NCBI GenBank assembly: GCA_028456385.1
Contig: JALNQF010000640.1
Span: 1-18,419 of the forward strand
Direction of reading: 5' to 3'
DNA from: Ophiosphaerella korrae
Lineage: Eukaryota; Ascomycota; Dothideomycetes; Pleosporales; Phaeosphaeriaceae
DNA: 18,419 nt
The notes below the pieces were generated by a model. The model did no database searches. It saw only the letters and a program-made list of their open reading frames with translations, and was not told the origin of the DNA. The position numbers and the translations under genes are program-made. Of the stretch, positions 10,102 to 18,295 are shown piece after piece. Every line of letters starts with the position of its first letter. Position 1 is the stretch's first letter.

Positions 10102-10123
10102 CTAATAACCTTTAGGTTATTAG
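10102..10123. other. perfect 10-bp inverted repeat (hairpin) in LTR A
   Basis: CTAATAACCT and AGGTTATTAG flank a 2-bp TT centre, giving a perfect palindrome. The matching sites in B (from 11682) and in the right LTR (from 18323) are only partly palindromic, with centre CCTAAAGG instead of CCTTTAGG. Confidence 0.8.
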
Positions 10124-10286
10124 TAGATTACAAAGTAATAACAAAAGCTTGTATTATAATTAGGAATAACTATAAACAATAGTTAATTTGTATATATAAT
10201 ATTAAGTATTAGCGTTCTAGGTTAAAGATTAGATTACTAATACTATCCTAATAATACGTATTACTACTAACTATATACCTATATTT

Positions 10287-10398
10287 CTTAGCTAGCTTTA
10301 TACTTTGTATTTACTAAGATCGCAAATTACGAATTTATTACGTACTTAGCTTTATACTTTGTATTTGCTAAGATCGCGAATTACAAATTTATTACTTA
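10287..10398. repeat. two 54-58 bp subrepeats in LTR A
   Basis: Units 10287-10344 (58 bp, with an extra AGCT near its start) and 10345-10398 (54 bp) share CTTAGCTTTATACTTTGTATTT-like starts, a CTAAGATCGC core and an AAATTTATTA end. LTR B has three such units. The CpG-containing core (GATCGCGAAT) stands out in this AT-rich context. Confidence 0.9.
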
Positions 10399-10503
10399 TC
10401 TCTATTATAGTTAAAGTCTTAATTAAGTTTGTTATCCTATAGATTATACGTACTATTATTATCTATAGTAAGGCTAATTAGCTTAAGTTAGTTTTCTCTT
10501 ATT

Positions 10504-11191
10504 ATAACTATAATACTATTCCTTTCTTTAGATAGGTCTTTGTTTTCCTACCCTAGGCCTAAGGTTATTAGTCTAGTTTCTTTGTTTATTTCTAGTTCTT
10601 TATTATTCTCTATACCTTCTTGTTCTAATTATAATAAACTTCTTCTTATTACTTATATTACTTATAATAAGGTTAAAATATTTCCTTACGCCTATTATAC
10701 TTAATTAAAGCTTACTTATCTTATATCTTTAAAAGATAGTAAGTATTATAATAAGTGTATTCTTACTAATATTTAATATAAATATACTTCTTCTAGTATT
10801 TCTCTTATAGAGTGTAAGTGTTTAATTTCTATATAGTTTCTTCTTACTAAATTATATAGAGCGAGCTATTAACTAAGCTTAAGAGATACTATTATTATAG
10901 CTTGTAGAGGCTAAGGCTAAGTATAAGTTAACTCTTTATAAGTTAGTAGATCTTTATTCTTATATTAAGCGTCTTTATAAGATAAAAGCTTATAATAACG
11001 CTAAATTATCTAAATAGTCTTATACCTTAGAGGCTAAGATAGACCTTAAAGATACTATAGAGGCTACTCTAGCTCCTATTATATTAGACGTTCTTAGCGC
11101 CTCTCTATTCGCTATTAGTAGTGCTAGTTTTCTTAGTTTACTACTAGGCGTTCTAGAGGATTTTAATTTTAGAACTCCTCTAGTTTCTTAA
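10504..11191 (+). pseudogene. antisense Zn2Cys6-like ORF of chromovirus, copy A
   Basis: This is the plus-strand counterpart of the frame at 12140-12827, at an exactly constant offset of 1,636 bp. It lies on the strand opposite to gag-pol, between the LTR edge and the pol stop. The cluster region (10687-10779) reads F-P-Y-A-Y-Y-T-*-L-K-L-T-Y...K-Y-Y-N-K-C. The Cys at 10756-10758 is retained here although copy B has Tyr there, while two Cys kept in B are Tyr here. Together the copies support C-x2-C-x6-C-x9-C-x2-C-x6-C, the Zn(II)2Cys6 spacing. A frame change between about 10855 and 10912 leads into the E-A-K-A-K...L-T-L-Y-K-L-V-D-L-Y segment, as in B. Premature stops are all TAA/TAG. Start Met is not preserved. 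Function is inferred only from spacing. Confidence 0.6.
10519..10529 (-). other. polypurine tract of copy A
   Basis: The plus strand reads TTCCTTTCTTT directly inside the LTR, so the element strand reads AAAGAAAGGAA. This is the expected position for the plus-strand primer of an element transcribed leftward. Copy B has TTCCCCTCTTT at the same place. Confidence 0.7.
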
Positions 11192-11653
11192 AGTAATTAA
11201 GGTTCTCTTCTAGTTCTTATATATCTTCCTATAGTTATCCTTTTTCGTCTATTTTTATCTATTTTACTAAGTAATAGTTTCTTCTATTATAGAATTAGTA
11301 CTATAGGATTTCTTTAACTTCCTATTCTTCCTATTCTCTATATATATCTACTTTATATACTAGTAGTTCTACGTTTTATAGTACTATCTTAAGTAGCGCT
11401 ACGTAGAAAGTTAGATATATCTTTATCTTATCTAGTAACTTTAGTTTAAATATAACTAGTGTAACTTCTTTCTTAATTTTATATAGTCTTATCTTAACGT
11501 AGTCTAGTTTAGAACTTAGTTATTTACTTTTTATATTCCTTTATATTAACTATACTTTTTCTCTCTCTCTAAATTAAAGTTCTTTTTAGTATTTTTTATT
11601 GTAGTACTTTACTATCTAATTATATAGGAATTCTACGTCCTATCTTAGTTAGT
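11169..11653 (-). pseudogene. chromovirus copy A pol C-terminus (integrase end and chromodomain), truncated
   Basis: The segment aligns without gaps to 12805-13289 of copy B, the integrase C-terminal domain and chromodomain. It stops abruptly at 11653, inside the region that encodes the start of the integrase C-terminal domain. One base later the LTR of copy B begins. The rest of A's gag-pol is therefore not in the window. Insertion of B into A would place it beyond B's right LTR. It carries more stops than B and is plainly inactive. Confidence 0.8.
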
Positions 11654-11654
11654 T

Positions 11655-12154
11655 TGTTATAAGTTGTTACTAGGGTCAACTTCCTAGTGCCTAAAGGAGT
11701 GTTAGTAGATTAAGAGTTAATAGTAAAAGCTCGGGTTATAATCTACAATAACTTATAAACAATAGAAGATATTTTACAACTATCTTGTATTAGCGTTCTA
11801 TAGTCAAAGGATTGAATTGCTAATACTATCCTAATAATATGCATCCTACTAACTATATACCTATGTCTCTTAGCTAGCTTTGTACTTCGTGTTTGCTAAG
11901 ATCGCGAATCGCAAATTTATTACGTACTTAGCTTCGTACTTTGTATTTACTAAGATTGCAAATTATAAATTTATTACGTGCTTAGCTTTGTACTTTGTAT
12001 TTACTAAGATCGCGAATCGCGAATTTATTACGTGTCCCTATTATAGTTAGCTTCCTAATCTAACTCGTTCTCCTATAGATTATATACGTTGTCGTTATCT
12101 ATAGTAGGGCTAATTGGCTTAAATTAGTTTTCTCTTGTTATAGCTATAATACTA
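11655..12154 (-). repeat. left (3') LTR of chromovirus copy B, 500 bp
   Basis: It begins TGTTATAAGTTGTTACTAGGG. This sequence recurs at 18296, which defines the outer end by comparing flanks: T before it here, G there. The inner end is AATACTA, immediately before a polypyrimidine tract; the last TA probably was CA. It contains three 54-bp subrepeats. The first 124 bp differ from the right LTR at seven sites, all C/T or G/A transitions, with no indels. Confidence 0.9.
11869..12034. repeat. three 54-58 bp subrepeats in LTR B
   Basis: Units are 11869-11926 (58 bp), 11927-11980 (54 bp) and 11981-12034 (54 bp). Each has CTTAGCTT(T/C)GTACTT(T/C)GT, then CTAAGAT(C/T)GC, then AATTTATTACGT. The third unit keeps two TCGCGA palindromes (GATCGCGAATCGCGAAT), which are eroded to TTGCAAATTATAAA in the second. 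Such arrays in retroelement LTRs often hold promoter or enhancer elements; a role here is inferred. Confidence 0.93.
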
Positions 12155-12827
12155 TTCCCCTCTTTAGACGGGTTCTTATTTCTCTGTCCTAGGCCTAAGG
12201 TTATTAGTCTAGTTTCTTCGTTTATTTCTAGTTCCTTATTGTTCTCTATATCTTTGCGTTCTAATCGCAATAAGCTTCTTCTTGTTACTTATATTACTCG
12301 TAACAGGATTAAAATATTTCCTTACGCCTATTATACTTAGTTAAAGCTTACTTGTCTTATATCTTTAAAAGATAGTAAATACTGCAACGAGTATATCCTA
12401 GCTAATATTTAATATAAGTACACACTGTCTAGTATTTCTCTTAAAGAGTGTAAGTGTTTAATTTCTATATAGTCTCTTCTAGCTAAATTATATAGGGCGA
12501 GCTATTAACTAGGCTTAAGAGATACTATCGTTACAGCTTGTAGAGGCTAAAGCTAAATGTAAGCTAACTCTTTATAAGCTAGTAGATCTTTATTCTTGTG
12601 TTAAGCGTCTTTGTAAGATAAAGGCGCATAATAACACTAAATCGTCTAAATAGTTTCGTGCCTTAGAGGCTAAGATAGACTTTAAGGATATAGTCTAGGC
12701 TGTGCTAGCTCCTATTATATTAGGCGTTCCTAACGCCTCTCTATTTAGCGCTAGTAGCGCTAATTTTCTTAGTTCGCTATAAGGCGCTCTAGAGGATTTT
12801 AACTTTAGAAGTCCTCTAGTTTCTTAA
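12140..12827 (+). pseudogene. antisense Zn2Cys6-like ORF in 3' region of chromovirus copy B
   Basis: The plus strand opens at the LTR edge (an ATA at 12140, 12146 or 12149 may be a former ATG). It reads Pro/Ser-rich sequence (P-R-P-K-V-I-S-L-V-S-S-F) and then the cluster at 12323-12415: Tyr(Cys) 12323, Tyr(Cys) 12332, Cys 12353, Cys 12383, Tyr(Cys) 12392, Tyr(Cys) 12413. The spacing is C-x2-C-x6-C-x9-C-x2-C-x6-C, which fits the Zn(II)2Cys6 signature of fungal regulators. The position read as Tyr at 12392 is a true TGT in copy A. After S-L-K-E-C-K-C-L-I-S-I the frame shifts by one (between about 12490 and 12548, same in A). It continues E-A-K-A-K-C-K-L-T-L-Y-K-L-V-D-L-Y, a Leu/Lys-rich coiled-coil-like stretch, to TAA at 12825. 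The 3' end overlaps the pol end tail to tail. Similar small Cys-rich proteins are annotated as hypothetical in many fungi; a link is my inference. Confidence 0.62.
12155..12165 (-). other. polypurine tract of copy B
   Basis: TTCCCCTCTTT on the plus strand, so AAAGAGGGGAA on the element strand, directly adjoins the left LTR. This is the expected plus-strand DNA primer and fixes both the LTR end and the element's minus orientation. Confidence 0.8.
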
Positions 12828-12960
12828 GGCAATTAAGATTGTCCTCTAGTTCCTATGTTTTCTCCTATAGTTGTCCTTTTTCGTCTATTCCTATCTATTC
12901 TACTAAGTAGTAGTTTCTTCTATTGCAGAACTAGTGCTGTAAGATTTCTTTAACTTCTTA
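12808..12960 (-). other. chromodomain at integrase C-terminus
   Basis: E-V-K-E-I-L-Q-H, N-Y-Y-L-V-E-* and K-T-*-E-L-E-D-N-L match the chromodomain consensus (Y)EVEEILxxR, YLVKWKGY and TWEPxxNL, with two stops at Trp positions. Chromodomains bind methylated histone H3 and steer integration to heterochromatin. In copy A the homologous stretch is 11172-11324. Confidence 0.85.
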
Positions 12961-12999
12961 TTCCTCTTATTCTCTATACGTATCTACTTTGTATACTAG

Positions 13000-14110
13000 T
13001 AGTTCTACTTCTTATAGTGCTTGTTCTAGTAAGGCTACGTAGAATATTAGGTGTATCTTTATCTTATTTAGTAGCTTTAATCTAAACGTAACTAGTGTAA
13101 CTTCTTTCTTAATTTTATATAGTCCTATTTTAACGTAGTCTAATTTTAAACTTAGTTGCTTACTCTTAATATTCTTTTGTACTAACTATACTTTTTCTCC
13201 CTCTCTAAATTAAGGTCCCTCTTTGTACTTTCTATTATAGTACTTTGCTATTTAATCCTACAAGAACTCTACGTCCTATCTTAATTAGTCGTGTATGTCT
13301 TTAAGTCTATTAGCGAAGTTTTCTCCTCTTAGGGACTAAGATATCTAATTTCTTAGTATCTAGTATATATTAGGCTCGAATCTATAGTTTGTAAAGAAAG
13401 GTAATACTCTTATTACTATATTCTTTGCGCTATTATATGCTAACTATGCTATAGGTAATAACTATACCTAATTGTTCTAGTTATAGTTAAGGTAGCATCT
13501 TAGGTATTATTCTACTATCTAATTTATTCGTTCTAACTATCTATCTATTTGTAGTTAGTATACTATAGACATTATATGTTTAATTCCTAATTGCGCTGTT
13601 ATTATTCTCTATAGTTTTAATATAAATCGTACGTCTCTATCTATAACAATCTTATCTAGTAGTCTATATTAACTAATTATAGTTCCTAGAACCTAGTATA
13701 TAGTAACCTCTATCCTACTTTTTTCTTTGTATAGTCTAAAGTATAAGTACTTCGTAAGTTTATCTACTATTATCAAGATTCTATTATACTTAACCCTTAA
13801 TATTAGGTCTTTAGATTTTAGTAACTTCGTAATAAAGTCTATTATAATAACTCCTTATAGTTATTCTAGTACTTCTACTAGTTGTAACATTCTATATAGT
13901 ACATATCTATTGTATTTATTTCTTTAATATTCTATATAGTCTTGTAGTACCTCTATTACTAATTATCTTGCTTTTAGAATATAGTAATCTCGCAGTAGTC
14001 TATCTAATATTTTCTCGATACCTTAGTAACTGTGTACTAGCAATTTATAGAATTGTCGTATAAATTCTCTCTAGATCTTCTTTAAGATGTATATTCTTCT
14101 ATAGGCTTGT
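13000..14110 (-). other. chromovirus B integrase
   Basis: The HHCC zinc region survives partly: V-H-S-Y-*-G-I-E (HSHQGIEK), then Q-D-Y-I-E-Y (C-x2-C, both now Tyr, near 13930-13950). The catalytic triad is intact. Asp at 13837-13839 is in I-I-D-F-I-T-K-L. Asp at 13639-13641 is in I-D-R-D-V-R-F. Glu at 13531-13533 is in D-R-*-L-E-R-I-N. The last two are 36 codons apart, the canonical D-35-E. A-Y-N-S and P-F-F-T-N-Y-R-F-E-P (13371-13440) match AYNxxxHxxxxxSPFxxNYGxxP. Confidence 0.9.
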
Positions 14111-14279
14111 ACAAATCCTTCTTAGATTTCTAGTTTCTCTATTTCTTTAGATACTTCTTTCGTTATTTTCTAAATCTATTTATCTAGCTCGCTACTCTTC
14201 CTTTTAAGTATTGCAGCTATTTTATGTATGTTTAGGACTAAGTATCTTTCTTTGTTCTTAACTAGAACTATACTAGTAG

Positions 14280-14700
14280 CGCTTACTTCTTCTTATAAGT
14301 CTAGCCTTCTACTAAGGGCGTCTACAAACTAATTATCTTTCCCTTTCGTGTATATAATTTCTATATTAAACGTTAACAAGTATTCTTACTATCTTGTATA
14401 GCGTTATAATAATTCTTTATTTGTTATAAATCCTATAAGATTCTTGTAGTCTATATAGACCTTTATTTAATGTTTTGCTCCTTGTAGGTATACTCTCTAT
14501 TACTTAAATACTTTGTAGATTACTAGTATTTCTTTGTTGTAGATTAAGTAGTTAAGTTCTACTATCTTTATTTTCTTAGAGAAGTATTTAACTAAGTATT
14601 CTTTTTTAGTCTCTAGGTCTTCCTATATTAGTGCTATTCTATAGACTAAGTTAGATGCGTCTGTCTTTACTATTACTAGTAGGTCTAGGTTATATATTCT
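14280..14700 (-). other. chromovirus B RNase H
   Basis: The frame reads V-K-T-D-A-S-N (14640-14700, TDAS box), V-E-L-N-Y-L-I-Y-N-K-E-I-L (AExNYxxHDKELLA), V-Y-L-Q-G-A-K-H (YLxGAxH) and V-Y-I-D-Y-K-N-L (VxTDHKNL, 14440-14460). It ends with D-N-*-F-V-D-A-L-S-R-R (14295-14335, DNxxADALSRR), which closes RNase H in Gypsy elements before the integrase begins. Confidence 0.86.
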
Positions 14701-14799
14701 AATAACTAGGTTTTCTATAAACTTCTTCTTAATCTTCTTAAATGCTTCGTCGCATTCCTTTATCTATTTAAACAGCGTGTCTTTTTTTATAAGTCTTGT

Positions 14800-15560
14800 T
14801 ATTAGTTCTATATCTTTAGACTATCCTACTATTAACTTTCTATAAAAGTTAGCTAGCCTATAAAATTATTGTACCTCTTTTAGGTTTCTTAGTATTAGCT
14901 ATTTGTTAATTAACTTAATCTTCTCTAGATTAATCTTAATCTTTCCTAGTTCTATAATAAACCCTAGGAAATCTATTTCCTTTGTATAGAACTCGCATTT
15001 TCTTATCTTAAGAAATATTTTAGCTTCTACTAGTTTTTCTAGTACTTTGTATATATATTGTATATGTTCTTCTTCTATTTCTAAGAATATAAGGATGTTG
15101 TCTAAGTATGTAAATGTAAATATATCTAAGTACTCTCCTAGTACTATATTAATCCTTTCTTAGAATACTACTAGTGTATTTATTAAGCCGAATAGTATAA
15201 CTAAATATTTATATAATCCCTATTGTGTTCTAAATACTATTTTCTATTTGTCGCCTTCTTTAATTCTAATTTAGTAGTAGGCGTTCTAGATGTCTAACTT
15301 TGTAAAGATCGTTGCCTTCTATAGTTTATCTTGTATTGCGTCTATCCTTAGTAAGGGGTATTAGTTCTTGTTTATAACTACGTTAGTTTTTCTAAAGTCT
15401 ATATAAGGTCTTTTATTACTTGTTCTTTTCTTGTCTATAAAGATAAGTCTATAAGCTACTAAGGATTTAGATTTTCTTATCTATCTCTTCTTTATTGCGT
15501 TTTGAATAAATACTTGTTTAATCTTTAATTCTTCTTCTATTTTCTAGTAGACTAGGCTCT
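14800..15560 (-). other. chromovirus B reverse transcriptase
   Basis: Y-P-L-L-R-I-D and F-T-K-L-D-I-*-N-A-Y-Y-*-I-R-I (about 15255-15360) match YPLPRID and FTKLDLxxAYHQIRI with the first catalytic Asp kept. V-F-R-T-Q-*-G-L-Y-K-Y-L-V (about 15200-15240) matches TAFRTRYGxxEYLVMPFGL. Y-L-D-N at 15097-15108 is the YLDD box, whose second Asp is Asn. The change is GTCGTC to GTTGTC on the plus strand, a C-to-T at CpG rather than CpA. Confidence 0.88.
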
Positions 15561-15899
15561 ATCCTACGTCTTTTCCTTCTTCTATTTCTATCGCTAAGTC
15601 CTATAGTTAATATTCTAGAAGGTAGTCTTTGGGTTCTATAAGCTATTCTTCCTATTTCTTGTATTCTTCTAGGAATTCTCCCTTGTAGGTGTTCTTGTAG
15701 GCCTTTAACGTGTCTATTCTATAGTAGTTAATCTTCTCTATTCTCTAATTAATGTGTAGGTTAGTTATCTATAACTATAGTATACCTAATATTATATCTT
15801 GTTTGTTATTAATTGTTGTTATATCTATAACTATATTCTTAATTTCTAGTCCTTCTAACCTTAGTATTAAAGGTGCTGTCTTAAACTATATTAGTTCCT

Positions 15900-16080
15900 A
15901 GAATAGTTTTCCTTTAATTATACTTAGTTATTAAGGGTATTTCTTTATTATATACTTTATTCTCTATATTTCTACAAACTTCTTTAATATAAAGTTTCTC
16001 GTAGCTCTACTATTAATTATTAATTATACTTTCTTTCCTTAGTATGTACCTGTTTTTGTAATATATAGGCCTCCTATACC
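15900..16080 (-). other. chromovirus B protease
   Basis: In the pol frame L-I-I-N-S-R-A-T-R-N-F-I matches the retropepsin box LIDSGATxNFI. The catalytic Asp codon is now AAT (16012-16014) and the Gly codon is AGA (16006-16008), both single G-to-A changes on the coding strand, so it is inactive. Confidence 0.85.
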
Positions 16081-17214
16081 TTCTAGTTTTTCTTGCTTAA
16101 GCAACTTTATAAATTATCTATCTTTCTAAGGCTATAGGCCTACTTTAAGTTTATATTCTTTGTGTTTTAGACATTTATCGTATATGCATTTATACTATAG
16201 TCCTCCTTAGACGCATTTCTTAGATAGTTTTAGGCCTAGTCTTACTACTACGTATCTCTCTTCTAGGATCACTTCCTATCCTTAGATGTTTTCTACTAGA
16301 ATTGCTCTTGTATAGTTATAGCCTTTTCTCCTTATAGGCTATACGTTGTTATTTACTTTAGGGTTTCTGTATATAATGCAATTCTTGTCTAGGCACGATA
16401 TCTATAATACTTTAAAGTGTGCTAGGTGTTTTAGGTCTATTATTTTATTATCCCCTTCCTAGTATTTACTTCTACTAGGTGTATCTATTGTTAGGATATA
16501 GTACACTACTAGTACTCTTAGTATATAGGCTTTGTTAATCTATCGCGTCTTTCTTACAAGGTATTACTATTCTTTTTATATAGGCATTCTTCCTATCGCA
16601 ACTATATATTACTTTATCTATTCTTAAAATAGTATAAACTTTATTTCTTTAGGATTGCGTTCTTTCTAGTCTTCGTACGCTTCCTCTATACTTATAACTA
16701 GTAAGTATTTCTAAATAAACTTCTATTCTTTGTTTCGTTCCTCTATATTACTCGTCGTGCAGCTATTATAACTATATATCGTTAGCTAGGCATACTCTAT
16801 ATCTCTTATACTAACTTGTTTCTTACTTCCTCGTAGTCCTTTAGAGGTAGTCGTAGTAGTCTCTTTATCTAGTGCTAGTCCTTCGGCCTAGATTAATAGT
16901 ACTAGGGGCTCTTCCTCTTCTAAGTCTTCTATTAGTAGGTCTATTACTTAGGCTATCTCTTCTAGCTAAGCTTTTGTTCTTTCCTTTATTATAGCTACTC
17001 TATGTCTCTATTTCTATAGAAACTATACTACTCTCTACTTACTAGAAAGATATATATAGTAGTCGTCGTTATAACAAAAGGTCTAATAGAGTATTATATA
17101 TTATACTTCTTTACTCCTAGCTACCTTCTCCTAAGGTTTAGCCTGTGCTTGTAGTACTTCTTTCTTTTTCTTAGTTGTCTTTAACTAAGTTTCTTTCTTT
17201 AGGTCTTTACTTTT

Positions 17215-18240
17215 ACAATCTTTTACAAAGTGTCCTAGTTTCCCGCATTTATAACATACTATATCCTTTCTTTTCTTTAATTAGTAGTCTTTCGCGTAGT
17301 AGCCTAGTTTACTATAATTAAAGTACGTAAAGTCTTTATTCTTCTTTTTCTTTCTATCCTTGTTAGCGTTAAGGATTATAGGGTCTCCCTTATTATAGTT
17401 CTAGGTGTAACCTCTGTATTTATTCTTCTTCTATTCTCGAAGATTATCATTAATTTGTATTGCCTATTACTTTAGGGCTTCTAGTGTCCTTAGTTTCTCT
17501 ATATATATTATCTTGTATTAGATCTTAGAGTTTAGTCCTTGCTTAAATCGTAACATTAAAGCTAACTCATTCTATTCTATATTCTAGGATAGTTGTTTAA
17601 ACTATAATACGTACTTTAGAACACTTTAACTTTGTATAAGCTTCTCTAGCTATTCTTTAGCTTGTTAGGTAACGTCTATGTCCCTAAATGCTGTTCTTAT
17701 TTGTTTAGTAAAGTACTTATAACTTCTAAAAATAGCTCTAGTTTTGTCCTTCTAGGTTATTAGAGAGTGTGTCGTATAGTCTGTCTAGTAAGGTTCGTAC
17801 TATCTTATCGCGTCTTCCTCGAGGTGCAACCCTATATATATTACCTTCTTTTCTTCTATATCGAAGTGTAGTACTTGTATATCTATCTAGAGTTGTGCTA
17901 ATACAATAAAAGGTCTTAGTTTCTCCCTTATTCTATTAAACTTCTTAAGGACAGGTATCTTTAGTAGTTTCTTTGTTGCACTTATTACTAGACGTTGTAT
18001 AATTAGTTCTATCTAATTCTAACCTTTAATAATAGCTTTAATCTATGCTTTATTCTACTTTGCGTAATCTTGTAGTTCCTTGTTCTGTGTTTCTAAAGTA
18101 TTAATTACTATTTTTATGTCTTCTTTGTCTAAGATTAGATTGTTAATTTAGTCCTTAATTATTTCCTATACAGTGCTGTTAGACTTATAACTACTCTTAG
18201 GGGCTTTACTTGTTTTAGTTAAACTTTCTACTATTGTGTT
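17215..18240 (-). other. chromovirus B gag (capsid) with zinc knuckle
   Basis: The conceptual product reads L-R-P-F-I-V-L-A-Q-L, F-D-I-E-E-K-K-V, L-E-E-D-A-I-R-*-Y-E-P and then L-I-Q-S...L-S-*-N. This is the Retrotrans_gag pattern (KLRPF, FDxEExKV, LxxxAxxWxEP). It is followed by an intact zinc knuckle at 17215-17256, C-Y-K-C-G-K-L-G-H-F-V-K-D-C, exactly C-x2-C-x4-H-x4-C. The knuckle binds nucleic acid in gag proteins. The region upstream, to 18290, is open but without motif. Confidence 0.87.
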
Positions 18241-18295
18241 AGCTAGACTGTGCGCTACTTACGCTTTGCTTCTCGCAATAACTAAATTAGCAAGG

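Larger units (their letters stand above)
10075..10518 (-). repeat. LTR of chromovirus copy A (3' LTR of a minus-strand element)
   Basis: This sequence aligns with the LTR at 11655-12154: same TGT start, TTAACTTCCTA block, ACTAACTATATACCTAT block, subrepeats and AATACTA end. It is 444 bp against 500 bp in copy B. The difference is one 54-bp subrepeat plus 2 bp. The right boundary is set by the polypyrimidine tract that follows. The terminal CA now reads TA, as RIP would make it. It is clearly more mutated than the B copy. Confidence 0.88.
12805..18290 (-). pseudogene. Ty3/Gypsy chromovirus gag-pol (copy B), RIP-inactivated
   Basis: All landmarks lie in one minus-strand frame (codon low coordinate = 1 mod 3): gag body, zinc knuckle (17215-17256), protease active site (16003-16014), RT (YLDN, 15097-15108), RNase H (about 14400-14690), integrase D-D-35-E (13837, 13639, 13531) and a C-terminal chromodomain (12808-12960). 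PR-RT-RH-INT order plus a chromodomain defines a Gypsy chromovirus. The frame spans about 1,830 codons without visible frameshift, so gag and pol were probably one polyprotein, as in some fungal chromoviruses. It is broken by many TAA/TAG codons, and the second Asp of the RT box is lost. No credible start Met remains near 18290; RIP may have turned ATG into ATA. The stop at 12805-12807 could be a mutated Gln codon, but many stops follow. An element of this sort integrates into heterochromatin through its chromodomain. Confidence 0.9.

Noticed and set aside
11869..12034. CRISPR-like array
   Set aside because: The units are contiguous 54-bp LTR subrepeats without unique spacers, in a eukaryotic retroelement.
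12296..12305. TAACA at 12301-12305 as the inner end of the left LTR
   Set aside because: No pyrimidine tract follows it, whereas AATACTA at 12148-12154 is followed at once by TTCCCCTCTTT, conserved in copy A.
12166..12804. Continuation of pol beyond 12805 on the minus strand
   Set aside because: All following codons in that frame show dense stops and no conserved motif after the chromodomain; the coherent frame here is on the plus strand.
13500..13570. Alternative minus frame around the integrase Glu box
   Set aside because: Only the 1 mod 3 frame gives the exact D-35-E spacing and continues into the RNase H and chromodomain.
13727..13927. A 66-codon plus-strand ORF starting with ATG
   Set aside because: It lies antisense to the integrase core, including the first catalytic Asp at 13837, and has no motif, conserved neighbour or homologous segment in copy A. 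It is a shadow of the minus-strand frame.
18270..18295. tRNA primer-binding site next to the right LTR
   Set aside because: The element strand after the LTR reads CCTTGCTAATTTAG and lacks the TGG start expected for a tRNA 3'-end complement. RIP could have altered it, so no call is made.
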